The notes: generated by a model from the letters alone, not told the origin. Counted from the stretch's first letter, positions 34,990 to 44,571 are shown. The stretch: DNA of 64,000 bases from Mycobacterium heidelbergense (GCF_010730745.1 NZ_AP022615.1:2294001-2358000); one strand, 5' to 3'. Numbers and translations are program-made.

Positions 34990-35049
34990 GCGAGCAGACG
35001 CAGACTCGCACATCTCACCCGTTCGCAGTGCGAGTCTGCGTCTGCTCGC
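34990..35049. terminator. Perfect 22-bp hairpin between convergent accD4 and membrane-protein genes
   Basis: The arms at 34990-35011 (starting GCGAGCAGACGCAGACTCG) and 35028-35049 are exact inverse complements with a 16-nt loop. The stem lies between the accD4 stop (34954) and the stop of the opposing gene (35082). I recall similar GAGCAGACGCA hairpins as common between mycobacterial genes. Probably a bidirectional terminator or a mobile palindrome exapted as one. Confidence 0.7.
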
Positions 35050-35081
35050 GCAAGCAAAGCGCCCCGTGGCCGCGCGGCCGA

Positions 35082-35537
35082 TCACGCGGTTTGGTGCAGC
35101 TCCGGCGTCGCTTCCGCCGGGTGTGCGGCGGTCGGGGCCCAGCCGACGTAGGTCAGGTACAGCCCGATCAGCGCGGAAATGACGCACAGCGCCACCCACC
35201 AGCCTTGCGCGCCGATCATGCCGTTGGCCATCGACACGAAGGCTCGGGGAAAGGCGAAAAGGAGCAGCCCGCGCAGCGTGATCAGCCAGCCCAGCGCGGA
35301 CACGATGATGGCCGCGGCGCCGTGCCAGTACTGGTGGCCGGCGACGACGATGAGGCCGAAGGCCAGGATGAAGGCGCCGGTCACCCAGGTCCACAGTGAA
35401 TTCGCCTCGAACTGCGACAGCAGTGTCGGCATGTCGCCGGCACGGGCCACGGCCGTGACACCGACGATGACCAAAAAGGGACCGAGCACGCGAGAGAACA
35501 TGCGCGTCCGCGCCTGCGGCTGTTGTGAAGCGTCCAT
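35082..35537 (-). CDS. Small multi-pass membrane protein of unknown function
   Basis: The 151-residue protein has four likely transmembrane helices: VLGPFLVIVGVTAVARA, LWTWVTGAFILAFGLIVVAG, AAAIIVSALGWLITLRGLLL and WWVALCVISALIGLYLTYVG. The N-terminus is hydrophilic (DASQQPQART). ATG 35537 is preceded by GGCAGGGTA. No catalytic motif is seen. In M. tuberculosis this interval (between embB and accD4) holds other genes (Rv3796, fadE35, an IS element), so this gene is specific to other species. I do not recognise the family. Confidence 0.65.
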   Translation of the reverse strand: MDASQQPQARTRMFSRVLGPFLVIVGVTAVARAGDMPTLLSQFEANSLWTWVTGAFILAFGLIVVAGHQYWHGAAAIIVSALGWLITLRGLLLFAFPRAFVSMANGMIGAQGWWVALCVISALIGLYLTYVGWAPTAAHPAEATPELHQTA

Positions 35538-35676
35538 TACCCTGCCTCCATTCTGACTACCTGTATCGGACCATTCGGCCGACGCGCCGGGATAGGGACC
35601 GAAGTCCCGTCCGCGCAGGGGCGTTCGTCCCCGGGCGCTGATCCCACCACCAAGGCGGCGAATAAATTCAAACGGC

Positions 35677-36177
35677 TTATACCGGCGCCACGAATTCGGA
35701 CGTGTAGAACTCGGCCGGGTTTTGTGAGATTGGGCTGGGGCGTTCGACAAACACCCAGACACCCGTCGTGCCCGACCGAATGGTGTCCTGAATAGTCACC
35801 GTTCCGTTGCCGGCGGCGTCGGTGTCCATTCCGGTAAAGGCGGTACCCGGATCTCCGGGGCCACAGGTGGCCGATGACGGCCGGGGTTCCTGGATCAGGC
35901 CGACGTCGTAATGGGTGCCCGGCTGGTTGGGGATCGCCACATGCACCTCCGCGACCGCCCGTGACCCGGAGGCGTGTATGAGGGCCGAGCCGGTGCCCAG
36001 CGGCGGCCTGGGCACCATCGCCGCGATGGTCACCAGGCTGAAATCGCACCGCCGGAGGTCGCCGTCCAAGACGACGGTCGTGCCGCCCTCGGCCGCGGCG
36101 ATTTCACGTGCGGTCGCGGGAGACATCGCCATAGTCAGCGTTGCCGCGTATATCCCTAATCGCGCCAGCTTGTGCAT
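35677..36177 (-). CDS. Small secreted protein of unknown function
   Basis: The 166-residue protein has a signal peptide (HKLARLGIYAATLTMAMSPATA, cleavage after residue ~23) and no other membrane segment. The mature part is beta-rich, with two cysteines (RRCDFS and ATCGPG) about 60 residues apart that could form a disulfide. The ATG at 36177 follows AAAAGGTGG. It lies downstream of embB on the same strand, separated by a 266-bp repeat-containing gap, and 139 bp before the membrane-protein gene. No family is recognised. Confidence 0.65.
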   Translation of the reverse strand: MHKLARLGIYAATLTMAMSPATAREIAAAEGGTTVVLDGDLRRCDFSLVTIAAMVPRPPLGTGSALIHASGSRAVAEVHVAIPNQPGTHYDVGLIQEPRPSSATCGPGDPGTAFTGMDTDAAGNGTVTIQDTIRSGTTGVWVFVERPSPISQNPAEFYTSEFVAPV

Positions 36178-36202
36178 CGGGCCACCTTTTTGCCCATAGG
36201 TT

Positions 36203-36229
36203 AGTGGTCTGGTCCATAAGTTCGTCGGG
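36203..36229 (+). repeat. One terminal repeat of the MITE-like family (copy C)
   Basis: The sequence TTAGTGGTCTGG...AAGTTCGTCG matches the left end of copy A at 22 of 27 positions. It is followed by interior-like sequence (GGCGCCGAGTCTGCG...CCACCACCGCAGTCTCGAC, to about 36338). No matching second terminus is found, so this looks like a one-ended or decayed copy between embB and the secreted-protein gene. Confidence 0.5.
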
Positions 36230-36443
36230 GGTTGTGACCATACGCCGCTGGCGCCGAGTCTGCGCTGGTGGCATCGAGCCTGCGTTCACCGCTAGCTTTT
36301 CGCCTTGGGCGCCGCCACCACCGCAGTCTCGACGCAAATAGGTATTGACCCGCCGCCGCCGAAATTAAACCTATGCCGTGGAATTACTCGAGCGTCGATT
36401 TAATAAAGCCCGTTGCGATGCAACCGCTTTCGCGTGTTTGCTC

Positions 36444-39400
36444 TCAGGGCTTGATCCGGATCTCGCCCGGCGACCACCACCCGCTGCGGGTGGCGGTGCC
36501 CAATTGGAGCTGGGCGGGCTCGGTGCTCACGAGGGTGTCGAACTTGCGCAGTGAACCCCAGTCGCGGCCCCAGTCGCGGGACAGGTACGTGGACATGACA
36601 TGCGCCCGCAGCAACAGGTCGGTGATGCCCAGCAGGCCGCCGTTGACGCCGTCCTCCCAGGTGTCGGTGTCCTGCTTCTTGGCGTTGTAGTCCGGGGTGA
36701 TGCGGAATTTCGGGATTTCGGTGACACCGTTGACGTGCAGCATCGGTTGTTGGCACGGGAACGCCAGCCCGACCGCCCAGTCCAGCAGCACCGGCTGCGT
36801 CGAGCCCACGTACTCCTGCACCGAGCGCAGCTCCGGCACGCGGGGCGCGGTCACCGCGATCCAGTCGTCCGGCGTCAGGGACAGGTCCTCGGCCACCACC
36901 CGCACCGCGACCGCGTCGGCGGGCATCTGGGAGCGCGGGAAGCGCAGGTTCCGCCACACCTTGGGCTGCTCGCCGTACAGGTCGTAGGGCACCAGGCGAC
37001 CGGCCGGCTGCACGGAGCCGCCGGGACCGGGCCTGCCGAATTCCAGCACCACGGTCTGCCCGTCGGTGTGGTGGTGCAGGATGCTGTTGCCGGTGATCGT
37101 GCCCGCGGCGGTGACCACCACCAGGGGATGGCCGGGGTCCGCCTTCGGCAGCTGGTACCACGCCGAGGTGAGCCTGCTTTGCTGTTGCGGGCCGGTGGTG
37201 TAGCTGCCGGCCAGCGGAACCCGATCGGGGCTGAGTCCGTAGGGCAGCGGCACCGTCGATCCGTTGACGCCAGGCGTCGTCAGCTTGAGCGGCGCGTCCC
37301 AGTCGTAGTCGGTGCCGGGTTGTGTCACCGACGTCTCCTTGACCGACTCGGCCAGGGTGCGGTCCGGTACGCCGTTGGGAGTGAACCCCGTCGGGTTGAC
37401 GCCACCCAAGGGCCCTAGGGGCCCCCACGGACCCGAGTTGTCGGGCAGGGGCGCCATGAAGCCGGCGTTGCTGTCCGGCTCGACGAGGACGTCGTCGGCC
37501 AGCCCGCAGCCCCCGGAGAACTCCCGCAGGTTGTCCCAGGCGTTGGAGTAGGTGGGGTACTGGCGAACGATGCCGGCCACCATCGACCCGATGAACACCA
37601 GCACCATGAATCCGGCCGCGAGCGGGATCGGCGCCGCCGTCAGCGCCCGCGCCAGCTGTCCTTCGCCGTGCCCCCGGGACGCGAAGTGCAGGTAGGCCGC
37701 ATACAGAGCGACAAGCACGAACAGCGCGAAAAAGATTGTGCTGATGCTGATTCCGTCGATTTTCGGCATACTGCTGTTGAACGGAACGCCGTAGCTGGAC
37801 ACGTACCACCAGCCGTTGGTGGTGGCGAAACACAGCGCCAATATGAACAACAGCGCCGCCAGGAACGCCATCCGATTGCGCGACCAGCGCAGCACCTCAT
37901 GCGACACCAGCACGGTGGTCAGCGCGGCCATCGCCGCGCCCACCGCGGCGAACAGCCCGAAGTGGTGCACCCACTTGGTCGGGGTGAACATCAGGAAGAA
38001 CATGGTGCCGAATATGACGCCCATCAGCCGCCACGCCGGCCCACGCGCCACGCCGGGAACTCGCTTGCGCCGCAACATGATAAACATCGCGGTGAACAAG
38101 CACAGCGCGGTGACCAGGAAGCCGAACCGGCGCGACAGCGAGCCGTCGACGGTGGGCAGGATGAGGTAGTAGTAGCGCAGGTTTTCGGTGTACCACGCCT
38201 GGCTGGGGCCGATGTCGGTGCGAATCCTGGTGGCTTCCAACACCGTTGACAGCGTCTGGTCGGCGAACACCACGGTGAGTATGACGAAACCGGCCGCCAG
38301 CATCGGCGCCACCAGCGGCCACGTTCCCACCAGGCGATGGCGCTTGACCAGAATTCGCAGGATCGGTCGTCCGCCGGCGACCAGCGCGGCGACCGCGATC
38401 AGGCCGGTGGGCTGGATGCCGAGCGTGAACGCGGCGGCGATCACCGCCAGCGCCGCCGGTGTCAGGCGGCTGTAGCGCATGGAACGCTCGATCAGCACGT
38501 AGGTGATCAGCGAGCCGACCGCGATTTGGCCCTCCGGGCGCAGGCCGTTGTCGAACGGCATCCACGCGGCCAGCAGGACCATGCCCGCCGCCCAGTTCGC
38601 GGCCTTGCTTCCCGCCACCGCGGGCCCCAGCCGGGGCAGCACCTCACGCGACAACAGCAGCCAGCACACCAGCCCGGCGACCAGGTCCGGCAACCGCATC
38701 CACAGGCTGGCGTCGCTGACGTGGGTCATCAGCGCGAGCAGGTTGTAGTACCAGCCGAACGGGTCCTCCGGGCTGCCGAACCAGCGGAAGTAGTTGGACA
38801 TGTAGCCGGCGCGACCGGCGACCCGCGCCATGCCCAGGATGTAGCCGTCGTCGGAGGAGTTCGCGCCGATTACATGCCACAGCACGAAGCCGAAGATGAC
38901 CGTCGCGTCGGCCAGGGTGAAGGTGCGCCAGTTCGCCGGAATGAGCCGGCGCATCCGCCGCCCGTCCAATTGGTCGAGGCGCCACAGCGCGACCAGCGCG
39001 ACGATGGTGGACACGATCGCCAGCACCATCGCGACCAGTTTCAGCGTCGTCGGTGTGGTGGAGAACCGGGTGTCGATGGTCGCCGAGAACCGCAGCCCGG
39101 GCGGGGCGGGACCGGTGAGATCCGTGAACACGCCGACGATCTGAGGGCGCAGGTTGGGATCGGGGAAACCGCCGCGGACCGGCTTGCCCGCCGGATCGGT
39201 CAGCCCGACGAAGGTGGCGTAGGCGCCCGCCCGGGTGGACGTGATCTCGATGTGCTGGCATTGCGGGGACTCAGCCTGATCCCGCGGCACGCTGGCGATC
39301 ACCACGTTGCGGTCGGTGACGTCGACGCGCTTGTTGTTGGCGACGACGAACAATCCGTTGAGCGCGGCGTCCTTGCCTTTCTTGGGCGCCGTGCTCAGCA

Positions 39401-39680
39401 CGACGCCGCCCTCGGGTGGCAGGGCGCGCACCACGGAGCACGGCACGGTTACCGTCACGTCGACCGGGGTCAGCGAAATCAGCGGTGCGGTAACGCTATT
39501 CAATTGTCCGTTCTGCGGCCAGTTCAGCGTCGCGGTGGTCTGCACGACGGGCAGCAGCGGCGTCGCGACCGACAAGACGAAGCCGATCAGCCCGGCGACC
39601 GTCGCGACCCAGCGCGTCACGCGCACGTCGTGGCGGGGGGTCGCCTCGGCGTCGCGGTTCCTGACGGCGGTGACGCTCAT
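36444..39680 (-). CDS. embB: Arabinosyltransferase EmbB
   Basis: The 1078-residue GT-C membrane enzyme builds the branched hexaarabinofuranosyl end of arabinogalactan from DPA and is the main ethambutol target. It has about 13-15 membrane helices. The periplasmic loop contains GANSSDDGYILGMARVA, with the catalytic-type Asp pair and Met284 (equivalent to M. tuberculosis Met306). The C-terminal carbohydrate-binding domain is also visible. ATG 39680 overlaps the embA stop as ATGA and is preferred to ATG 39713. From memory, the linker after the second helix (LDGRRMRRL) is about 18 residues shorter than in M. tuberculosis. Confidence 0.96.
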   Translation of the reverse strand: MSVTAVRNRDAEATPRHDVRVTRWVATVAGLIGFVLSVATPLLPVVQTTATLNWPQNGQLNSVTAPLISLTPVDVTVTVPCSVVRALPPEGGVVLSTAPKKGKDAALNGLFVVANNKRVDVTDRNVVIASVPRDQAESPQCQHIEITSTRAGAYATFVGLTDPAGKPVRGGFPDPNLRPQIVGVFTDLTGPAPPGLRFSATIDTRFSTTPTTLKLVAMVLAIVSTIVALVALWRLDQLDGRRMRRLIPANWRTFTLADATVIFGFVLWHVIGANSSDDGYILGMARVAGRAGYMSNYFRWFGSPEDPFGWYYNLLALMTHVSDASLWMRLPDLVAGLVCWLLLSREVLPRLGPAVAGSKAANWAAGMVLLAAWMPFDNGLRPEGQIAVGSLITYVLIERSMRYSRLTPAALAVIAAAFTLGIQPTGLIAVAALVAGGRPILRILVKRHRLVGTWPLVAPMLAAGFVILTVVFADQTLSTVLEATRIRTDIGPSQAWYTENLRYYYLILPTVDGSLSRRFGFLVTALCLFTAMFIMLRRKRVPGVARGPAWRLMGVIFGTMFFLMFTPTKWVHHFGLFAAVGAAMAALTTVLVSHEVLRWSRNRMAFLAALLFILALCFATTNGWWYVSSYGVPFNSSMPKIDGISISTIFFALFVLVALYAAYLHFASRGHGEGQLARALTAAPIPLAAGFMVLVFIGSMVAGIVRQYPTYSNAWDNLREFSGGCGLADDVLVEPDSNAGFMAPLPDNSGPWGPLGPLGGVNPTGFTPNGVPDRTLAESVKETSVTQPGTDYDWDAPLKLTTPGVNGSTVPLPYGLSPDRVPLAGSYTTGPQQQSRLTSAWYQLPKADPGHPLVVVTAAGTITGNSILHHHTDGQTVVLEFGRPGPGGSVQPAGRLVPYDLYGEQPKVWRNLRFPRSQMPADAVAVRVVAEDLSLTPDDWIAVTAPRVPELRSVQEYVGSTQPVLLDWAVGLAFPCQQPMLHVNGVTEIPKFRITPDYNAKKQDTDTWEDGVNGGLLGITDLLLRAHVMSTYLSRDWGRDWGSLRKFDTLVSTEPAQLQLGTATRSGWWSPGEIRIKP

Positions 39681-42600
39681 GGCAGCGCCCGAATCGGTCC
39701 CTGCCGGCTCCACCCGGGCACCGTGATCACACCCTGTTCTATCGCGGCGGCCGGCGCATCATTGGCCGGCACCAACGGGTAATACTGCTCGACCGATCCC
39801 CAGTCGCGATACCAGTCGCCGCGCAGGTACGTCGAGACCGTCGAGGTGCGCAGCAGCGCCTGGGTGAACAGGAAAGGGCCGCCGGCCTCGCCGGCCTCCC
39901 ACCCGTTCGACGACGCCGCCGTCTGTTTGTGATCGGGCAGGATGCGGTAGTGCGGAAGTTCGGCAACGCCAAGGTGTTCGGAGAACGGCCGCTGGCAGGG
40001 GAAGTTCGCGGCGGTCGCGATGTCCATGAGCACGGGCGTGTGCGATCCCATCAATTGCTGCAGGGTCTGCAGCACCGGGACCCGCGGCGGTGTGAACGCG
40101 AACCACTGATCGGAGCTCAGGTTCGGGTCGTAAGCGACGATGCGCGCCACGTTGGCCTCCGGGGGTGCCCACGTCAGCGGGAACCGCAGATTGCGCCAGG
40201 CCGGCTCCGGCCCGATGTCGATCGGCTGCACCTCCGCGAGCGGCTGGGTGGTCCCGTCGGGGCGGGCCAAGTCGCGGTGGCCCCACTGCAGTTTCAGCTG
40301 CTGCCCGTAGGTGAAGGTGCCGTCCTCTTTGTAGGACCAGATGGCACCGGACGCCGATACCACGACGAGCGGCCGGTCGGGGCTGCGCGGCGGCAGCTGG
40401 TACCACGCCGAGGTCGCCGTGGCGGCCAGCGAGTTTTCTCCGTAGCTGCCCATCACCGGGGTGCGGGCGGGGTCGAGGCCGAACGGCAGGGCCGCGTGCG
40501 ACCCGTTCACCCCGACGGGGCCCTTCCCGCCGGCCGTGCCCGCGGAGTCGCTCATGGCGGCGTTGGGCTTGTTGGGTGACGCGTCGGAATTCACCACCCC
40601 CGGTTTGGTCACCACCGGGTACGACCTCAGGTCATCGCCCACCCCGTCGGGCTTGAAGCCGACGGGGTTGACACCGCCTAGCGGGCCGTCGGGACCGAAG
40701 GTCTGTCCCGGAACGGGTTGCAGCATACCGGCATTGGGATCGGGCTCGGCCAGCACGTCGTCGGCCATGGCGCAACTGGTAAGGGAAAGGCCCGAACTCA
40801 GCGCCGCCAGGTTGGCCTTGGCGGTGGTGTAGAGCGGGTAGCGGACCGCGGCGCCCTTGGCCAGCGAGCCGACTTCGCCGAGCACCATGATCGTCGCGAC
40901 CACGAGCAGCGGGGTCGACGCGAGAACGCGGTTGCGCCGGTTGTCCTTGACCTCGGTATGCCCCGCGTAGTCCATCCGGAAGTGGTACCAGGCGGCCAGC
41001 AGCCCGGTGAGGATCGACAGCGTCAGGAACATCGACGTCACCGGGTGGCTCGCGATGACGGGCTGGATGTCGAACCACGGCACCCCGTAGTTGCCGACGT
41101 AGAACCAGCCGTTGATGCCGGAGGTGGCCACCGCCAGCACGAACAGCAGCGCCGTCACGTACAGCGTCAGGTTGCGCCGGCTGTGCAGGCCGATCCGGGC
41201 GCAGGCGAACGCGGTGACCGCACCCAGCGCGCCGGCCAGCCCGGCGAACGCGCCGAACTGCACCGCCCACTTCGTCGGCGTGAACGTCAGCAGCAGCAGG
41301 CCGATCGCGGTGGTGCCGAGCAGCCGCCAGGCCGGCCCGCTGGCCAACCCGGGCACCCGGCCGCGGCGCAGCAGGATGACCAGCATTCCGAACAGGCACA
41401 ACAGCAGCACCAGCACCGCGAAGCGCCGGGCCATCGACCCGTCGGGGTTCGACTCCACGGTAAGGAAGTAGTAGCGCAGCCAGTCCTGGTACCAGGCGAT
41501 CGTCGGCCCGACCTTGTACTTGATGCGCCACGATTCGGCGACCGTGGCCAGCGTCTGACTACGGAACACCACGACGGTGATCAGCGACAACGACGCCGCC
41601 AGCACCGCCAGCGGGGCTAGGAGCCCGTCGGTGGTGCGGCGATGCCGGATGATCCGGGCGACGGCACGCGCCCCGGTCAGCAGCGCGGCGACGGCGATCA
41701 AGCCCTGCGGCGCCAGCGTCGCGGCGAGCATCGCCACGACGATCGCCACCGCGGCGGGAGCCACCCGTCGCAGCGCGATCGCGCGTTCCACCAGCATCCA
41801 GGTGACGAGCACGCCCAGCGCGATCAGCGGCTCGGGCCGCAGCCCGTTGTTGAAGGGCAGCCAGGCGGCCACGAAGACCGCGCCCGCGGTGAACACCGCC
41901 GCCCGGTTGGCCGCCAGGCCGCCCCGTCCCGGGCCCAGCCGCCGCAGCGCCCAATGGCCGATGACCAGCCAGCAGGCGATTCCGGCCAGCGTGGCCGGTA
42001 TCCGCATCCACACACCGGCGGTGCTCACCGACGCCAGCTTGGCGAGCACCGCGAGATACCAGTCGAACGGCGCCTCCGTGGTGCCGAAGTAGCGGAAGTA
42101 GTTGGCCACGTAGCCGGCCTTCGGGGCGACCCGGGCGATGGTCAGGTTGTAGCCGTCATCCGACGAGGTGGCGCCGATGACGTGCCAAACCAGCAGCGCC
42201 GCGATCACCCCGGCGTCGGCGAGCCACGTCGCCGGCCCCACGCGCCAGCAGGAAGCCCAGCGCACGCGCGGGCGGTACCGGGACAGCCTGGCGATGGGGG
42301 ACCGCCAGTTGACCAGGAGCTCGCCGCCGCGGCTGCGACGATCCAGCGCCGCCATCGCCAGCACGGCGACCAGGACCGCCAGCACGCCCGCGACCATGAC
42401 GACCTTCTTCAGCGCGGTGGGTGCGGTGATGAACCGGGTGTCGACGTCGATGCGGGCCGACAGCCCCGGCTGCGGGGGCACCTTCAGGTCGGTGAAGATC
42501 CCGCCGACCTGCGGTTTCTTTTCCGGCGGAAGTATCCCCGACGCGCCGGGGATGCCGACGAAATCCGCGCCCGTCGCACCGGCGTCGGCCCACAGGTGCA

Positions 42601-43021
42601 GCACGCTGCAGGCGCCGGCCGCGACCGCCGAGCGCTTCGCCACCGCGGCCACGGTGTCGCGGAACGCGACGACGACCACGTCCTTGTTGGCGCGCACGAA
42701 GAGCCCGTTTTTGCCGGTGTCGACGCCGCTGGCCGGCAGGGTGGAGACCACCAATCCGCCGCTGGAAGGCAAGGTGGCCATCGCCGAGCACGGGATGGAA
42801 ATGTCCAGCGCGCGCGGCGCCCCGGACACCAGTGGGGCGGTGATCTGGGTGACCTGCCCCGCGGGACCCTGCGCGGTCGCCTGCGGCCACAGGATTGTCG
42901 CGGTGGTCTGTTTCACCGGCAGCAAGGGAACGGTCAGGCACAGCAGCAGACCCGCGAGCCCCGCGGCGGCGGCGATCAGCCGCGGGATCCGCTGCGATCG
43001 CTGATTACCGTCGTGGGGCAC
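39677..43021 (-). CDS. embA: Arabinosyltransferase EmbA
   Basis: This 1114-residue EmbA pairs with EmbB in a heterodimer that adds the 3-arm of the arabinan terminus. The catalytic loop is GATSSDDGYNLTIARVAPK, where EmbB/C have ILGM/ILTM. It has the same helix pattern and a C-terminal carbohydrate-binding domain. Start GTG 43021 (VPHDGNQRSQRIPRL) aligns with the known EmbA N-terminus; no good RBS is visible. The stop overlaps embB. Unlike in M. tuberculosis, the gene upstream is not embC but a DinB/TIGR03083-like gene ending at 43124. Confidence 0.95.
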   Translation of the reverse strand: MPHDGNQRSQRIPRLIAAAAGLAGLLLCLTVPLLPVKQTTATILWPQATAQGPAGQVTQITAPLVSGAPRALDISIPCSAMATLPSSGGLVVSTLPASGVDTGKNGLFVRANKDVVVVAFRDTVAAVAKRSAVAAGACSVLHLWADAGATGADFVGIPGASGILPPEKKPQVGGIFTDLKVPPQPGLSARIDVDTRFITAPTALKKVVMVAGVLAVLVAVLAMAALDRRSRGGELLVNWRSPIARLSRYRPRVRWASCWRVGPATWLADAGVIAALLVWHVIGATSSDDGYNLTIARVAPKAGYVANYFRYFGTTEAPFDWYLAVLAKLASVSTAGVWMRIPATLAGIACWLVIGHWALRRLGPGRGGLAANRAAVFTAGAVFVAAWLPFNNGLRPEPLIALGVLVTWMLVERAIALRRVAPAAVAIVVAMLAATLAPQGLIAVAALLTGARAVARIIRHRRTTDGLLAPLAVLAASLSLITVVVFRSQTLATVAESWRIKYKVGPTIAWYQDWLRYYFLTVESNPDGSMARRFAVLVLLLCLFGMLVILLRRGRVPGLASGPAWRLLGTTAIGLLLLTFTPTKWAVQFGAFAGLAGALGAVTAFACARIGLHSRRNLTLYVTALLFVLAVATSGINGWFYVGNYGVPWFDIQPVIASHPVTSMFLTLSILTGLLAAWYHFRMDYAGHTEVKDNRRNRVLASTPLLVVATIMVLGEVGSLAKGAAVRYPLYTTAKANLAALSSGLSLTSCAMADDVLAEPDPNAGMLQPVPGQTFGPDGPLGGVNPVGFKPDGVGDDLRSYPVVTKPGVVNSDASPNKPNAAMSDSAGTAGGKGPVGVNGSHAALPFGLDPARTPVMGSYGENSLAATATSAWYQLPPRSPDRPLVVVSASGAIWSYKEDGTFTYGQQLKLQWGHRDLARPDGTTQPLAEVQPIDIGPEPAWRNLRFPLTWAPPEANVARIVAYDPNLSSDQWFAFTPPRVPVLQTLQQLMGSHTPVLMDIATAANFPCQRPFSEHLGVAELPHYRILPDHKQTAASSNGWEAGEAGGPFLFTQALLRTSTVSTYLRGDWYRDWGSVEQYYPLVPANDAPAAAIEQGVITVPGWSRQGPIRALP

Positions 43022-43123
43022 GAGGCTCGATGGTAGGGGACGGGGCTTGGTGCGGTGAGGATGCAGGGCCGCTGCGGCGGGCCCGGGCACCAGGACGCCG
43101 TTGGGCACCCCGGCTGACGATCG

Positions 43124-43747
43124 CTATCTGCCCAGCCGTCCGGCCAGCGTGGGCCGGCCCGCGCCGTCCAGGTCCGCGAGCGCCGCTCGGCGGCCCGACA
43201 TCGCCATCAGGAGCGCCTCGCCGGGACCGGTGACCTCCGGGCCGCGGCCGTGCGCCCAGTCGACGTCGTTGGCGCGCAGTCGAAGTCCCCTGATCCGACG
43301 CCCGGCGCCCAGCCTGGGGTTACCGGGCACCAGGCCGAGGACCCGCTCGAGGCGGTCGGCCGGGACGATGCGCGGCCGACCGAGCGCGCGCCGGATGTCT
43401 TGGTGATGGATCGTGCCGTCGACGAGCGCGATCATGCCGCCGAAGCCGGCTGTCAGTCCGCGCGGCTGGAGATGATTGCGCAGAAATTCCAGCAGCTGTT
43501 GGGGGCTCAGGTCCGAGAACTCGTCGACGCCCACCTGGTTGGCCCGCACGATCCAGCCCTTCGCGAAGCGCTTCAGCAGCCCCGGAGCGCCCAGCTCTTC
43601 GTAGCTGATCATATGCGCCACAACGTCTTTGACGGTCCACCTGGTGCAAAGGCTGCGCGCCTCCCAGTCCTGCGGCGCCAGGGTGTCCAGGAACTCCGCG
43701 AGGTCGGCCCGCTCGGCGCGGGCCATGGTGATCAGGGTGGCTGTCAT
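43124..43747 (-). CDS. DinB-like/maleylpyruvate isomerase-family protein (TIGR03083-type)
   Basis: The 207-residue protein has the actinobacterial mycothiol-dependent/DinB fold pattern: ERADLAEFLDTLAPQDWEAR near the N-terminus, then SLCTRWTVKDVVAHMISYEE (metal-ligand His in VVAHM) and DGTIHHQDIRRALG (His-His-Asp ligands) in the middle. Such proteins are metal-binding four-helix bundles that may use mycothiol. ATG 43747 is the first codon that gives the MTATLITMARAERADL start. It lies between embC and embA, in the same direction as embA and 102 bp upstream, so it might be co-transcribed with it. Confidence 0.78.
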   Translation of the reverse strand: MTATLITMARAERADLAEFLDTLAPQDWEARSLCTRWTVKDVVAHMISYEELGAPGLLKRFAKGWIVRANQVGVDEFSDLSPQQLLEFLRNHLQPRGLTAGFGGMIALVDGTIHHQDIRRALGRPRIVPADRLERVLGLVPGNPRLGAGRRIRGLRLRANDVDWAHGRGPEVTGPGEALLMAMSGRRAALADLDGAGRPTLAGRLGR

Positions 43748-43934
43748 GTGTGCACCTCCAGCTGCCAGGTCGGACCGATATCCCGGCTGAACACCACCCG
43801 ACGCGGCGGCTCGAGGACCGTCTCGGCGAGCGGATCGTCCCGGTAAGTGGCCCGCGAACCGTAAATCTAGGCTTACCCGATCTCCGGCCATCAACCACTT
43901 CCGCCCCGACCGCGTCAGGCTAGCCTGACAGTTT

Positions 43935-44558
43935 ATGAGCGCTGCCGACGACTGGGAGCATGCCCGACAAGCGTGGCGACGGCTGGCCGGGCGTAACGGG
44001 CGTCCGAGCCAAGGTGACGACGAGTTGGCGGCGCTGTCCGACATCGGTGTCGTGCGGCGGATGTTGGATCAAGCCGAACTGGCGGCCGTCCGGGCCGCCC
44101 GACGACACGGGAATTCCTGGGCCGAGATTGCCACGCATTTGGGCGTCACACGCCAATCCTCATGGGAACGCTGGCGCGATCTCGACGGCTCCGCGGGCGC
44201 TTACGAGCCGGCCGCGGACCTGTTGACGACGCGGGCCCACGAACAGCGTCGGGCATCGACGATAGTGGTACCCAACGTCGTGGGACTCGAATGGATCGAC
44301 GCCAGTGACGTGCTCAACGACAAGGGACTGGTCGCGATCAATGCGAGACCGGACACCCCGACCATGCCGCAAGACCGGGGCTGGATCGTCACCGACCAGA
44401 GCCCGGAGTCTGGAGCGCGCGTCGCCGCCGGTTCGGTGATCCGGCTCTGGCTCACCGGCGACGGAGACGCCGGAGTCCGTGAACCGCGACGGCCGCGACC
44501 CACCCCCAAATCGGCCCGCGCGATGCGGCCCGAACCCCGCGATCAGGCCGTGGGGTAA
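43935..44558 (+). CDS. HTH-like plus PASTA-domain cytoplasmic protein
   Basis: The 207-residue protein has two parts. Residues about 38-85 form a helix-turn-helix-like segment (NSWAEIATHLGVTRQSSWER). Residues about 108-175 form one PASTA domain (VVPNVVGLEWIDASDVLNDK ... DQSPESGARVAAGSVIRLW). The C-terminus is basic and Pro-rich. No transmembrane segment is seen, although PASTA domains usually sit outside the membrane on Ser/Thr kinases or PBPs and bind muropeptides. This is therefore an unusual, possibly DNA-binding arrangement. The gene is divergent from the DinB-like gene and convergent with embC. Its role is unknown. Confidence 0.75.
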   Translation: MSAADDWEHARQAWRRLAGRNGRPSQGDDELAALSDIGVVRRMLDQAELAAVRAARRHGNSWAEIATHLGVTRQSSWERWRDLDGSAGAYEPAADLLTTRAHEQRRASTIVVPNVVGLEWIDASDVLNDKGLVAINARPDTPTMPQDRGWIVTDQSPESGARVAAGSVIRLWLTGDGDAGVREPRRPRPTPKSARAMRPEPRDQAVG

Positions 44559-44571
44559 GCGCGGGCATGTG

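Noticed and set aside
33365..35011. 548-aa ORF on the - strand opposite accD4
   Set aside because: It covers accD4 completely and has no independent motif or RBS.
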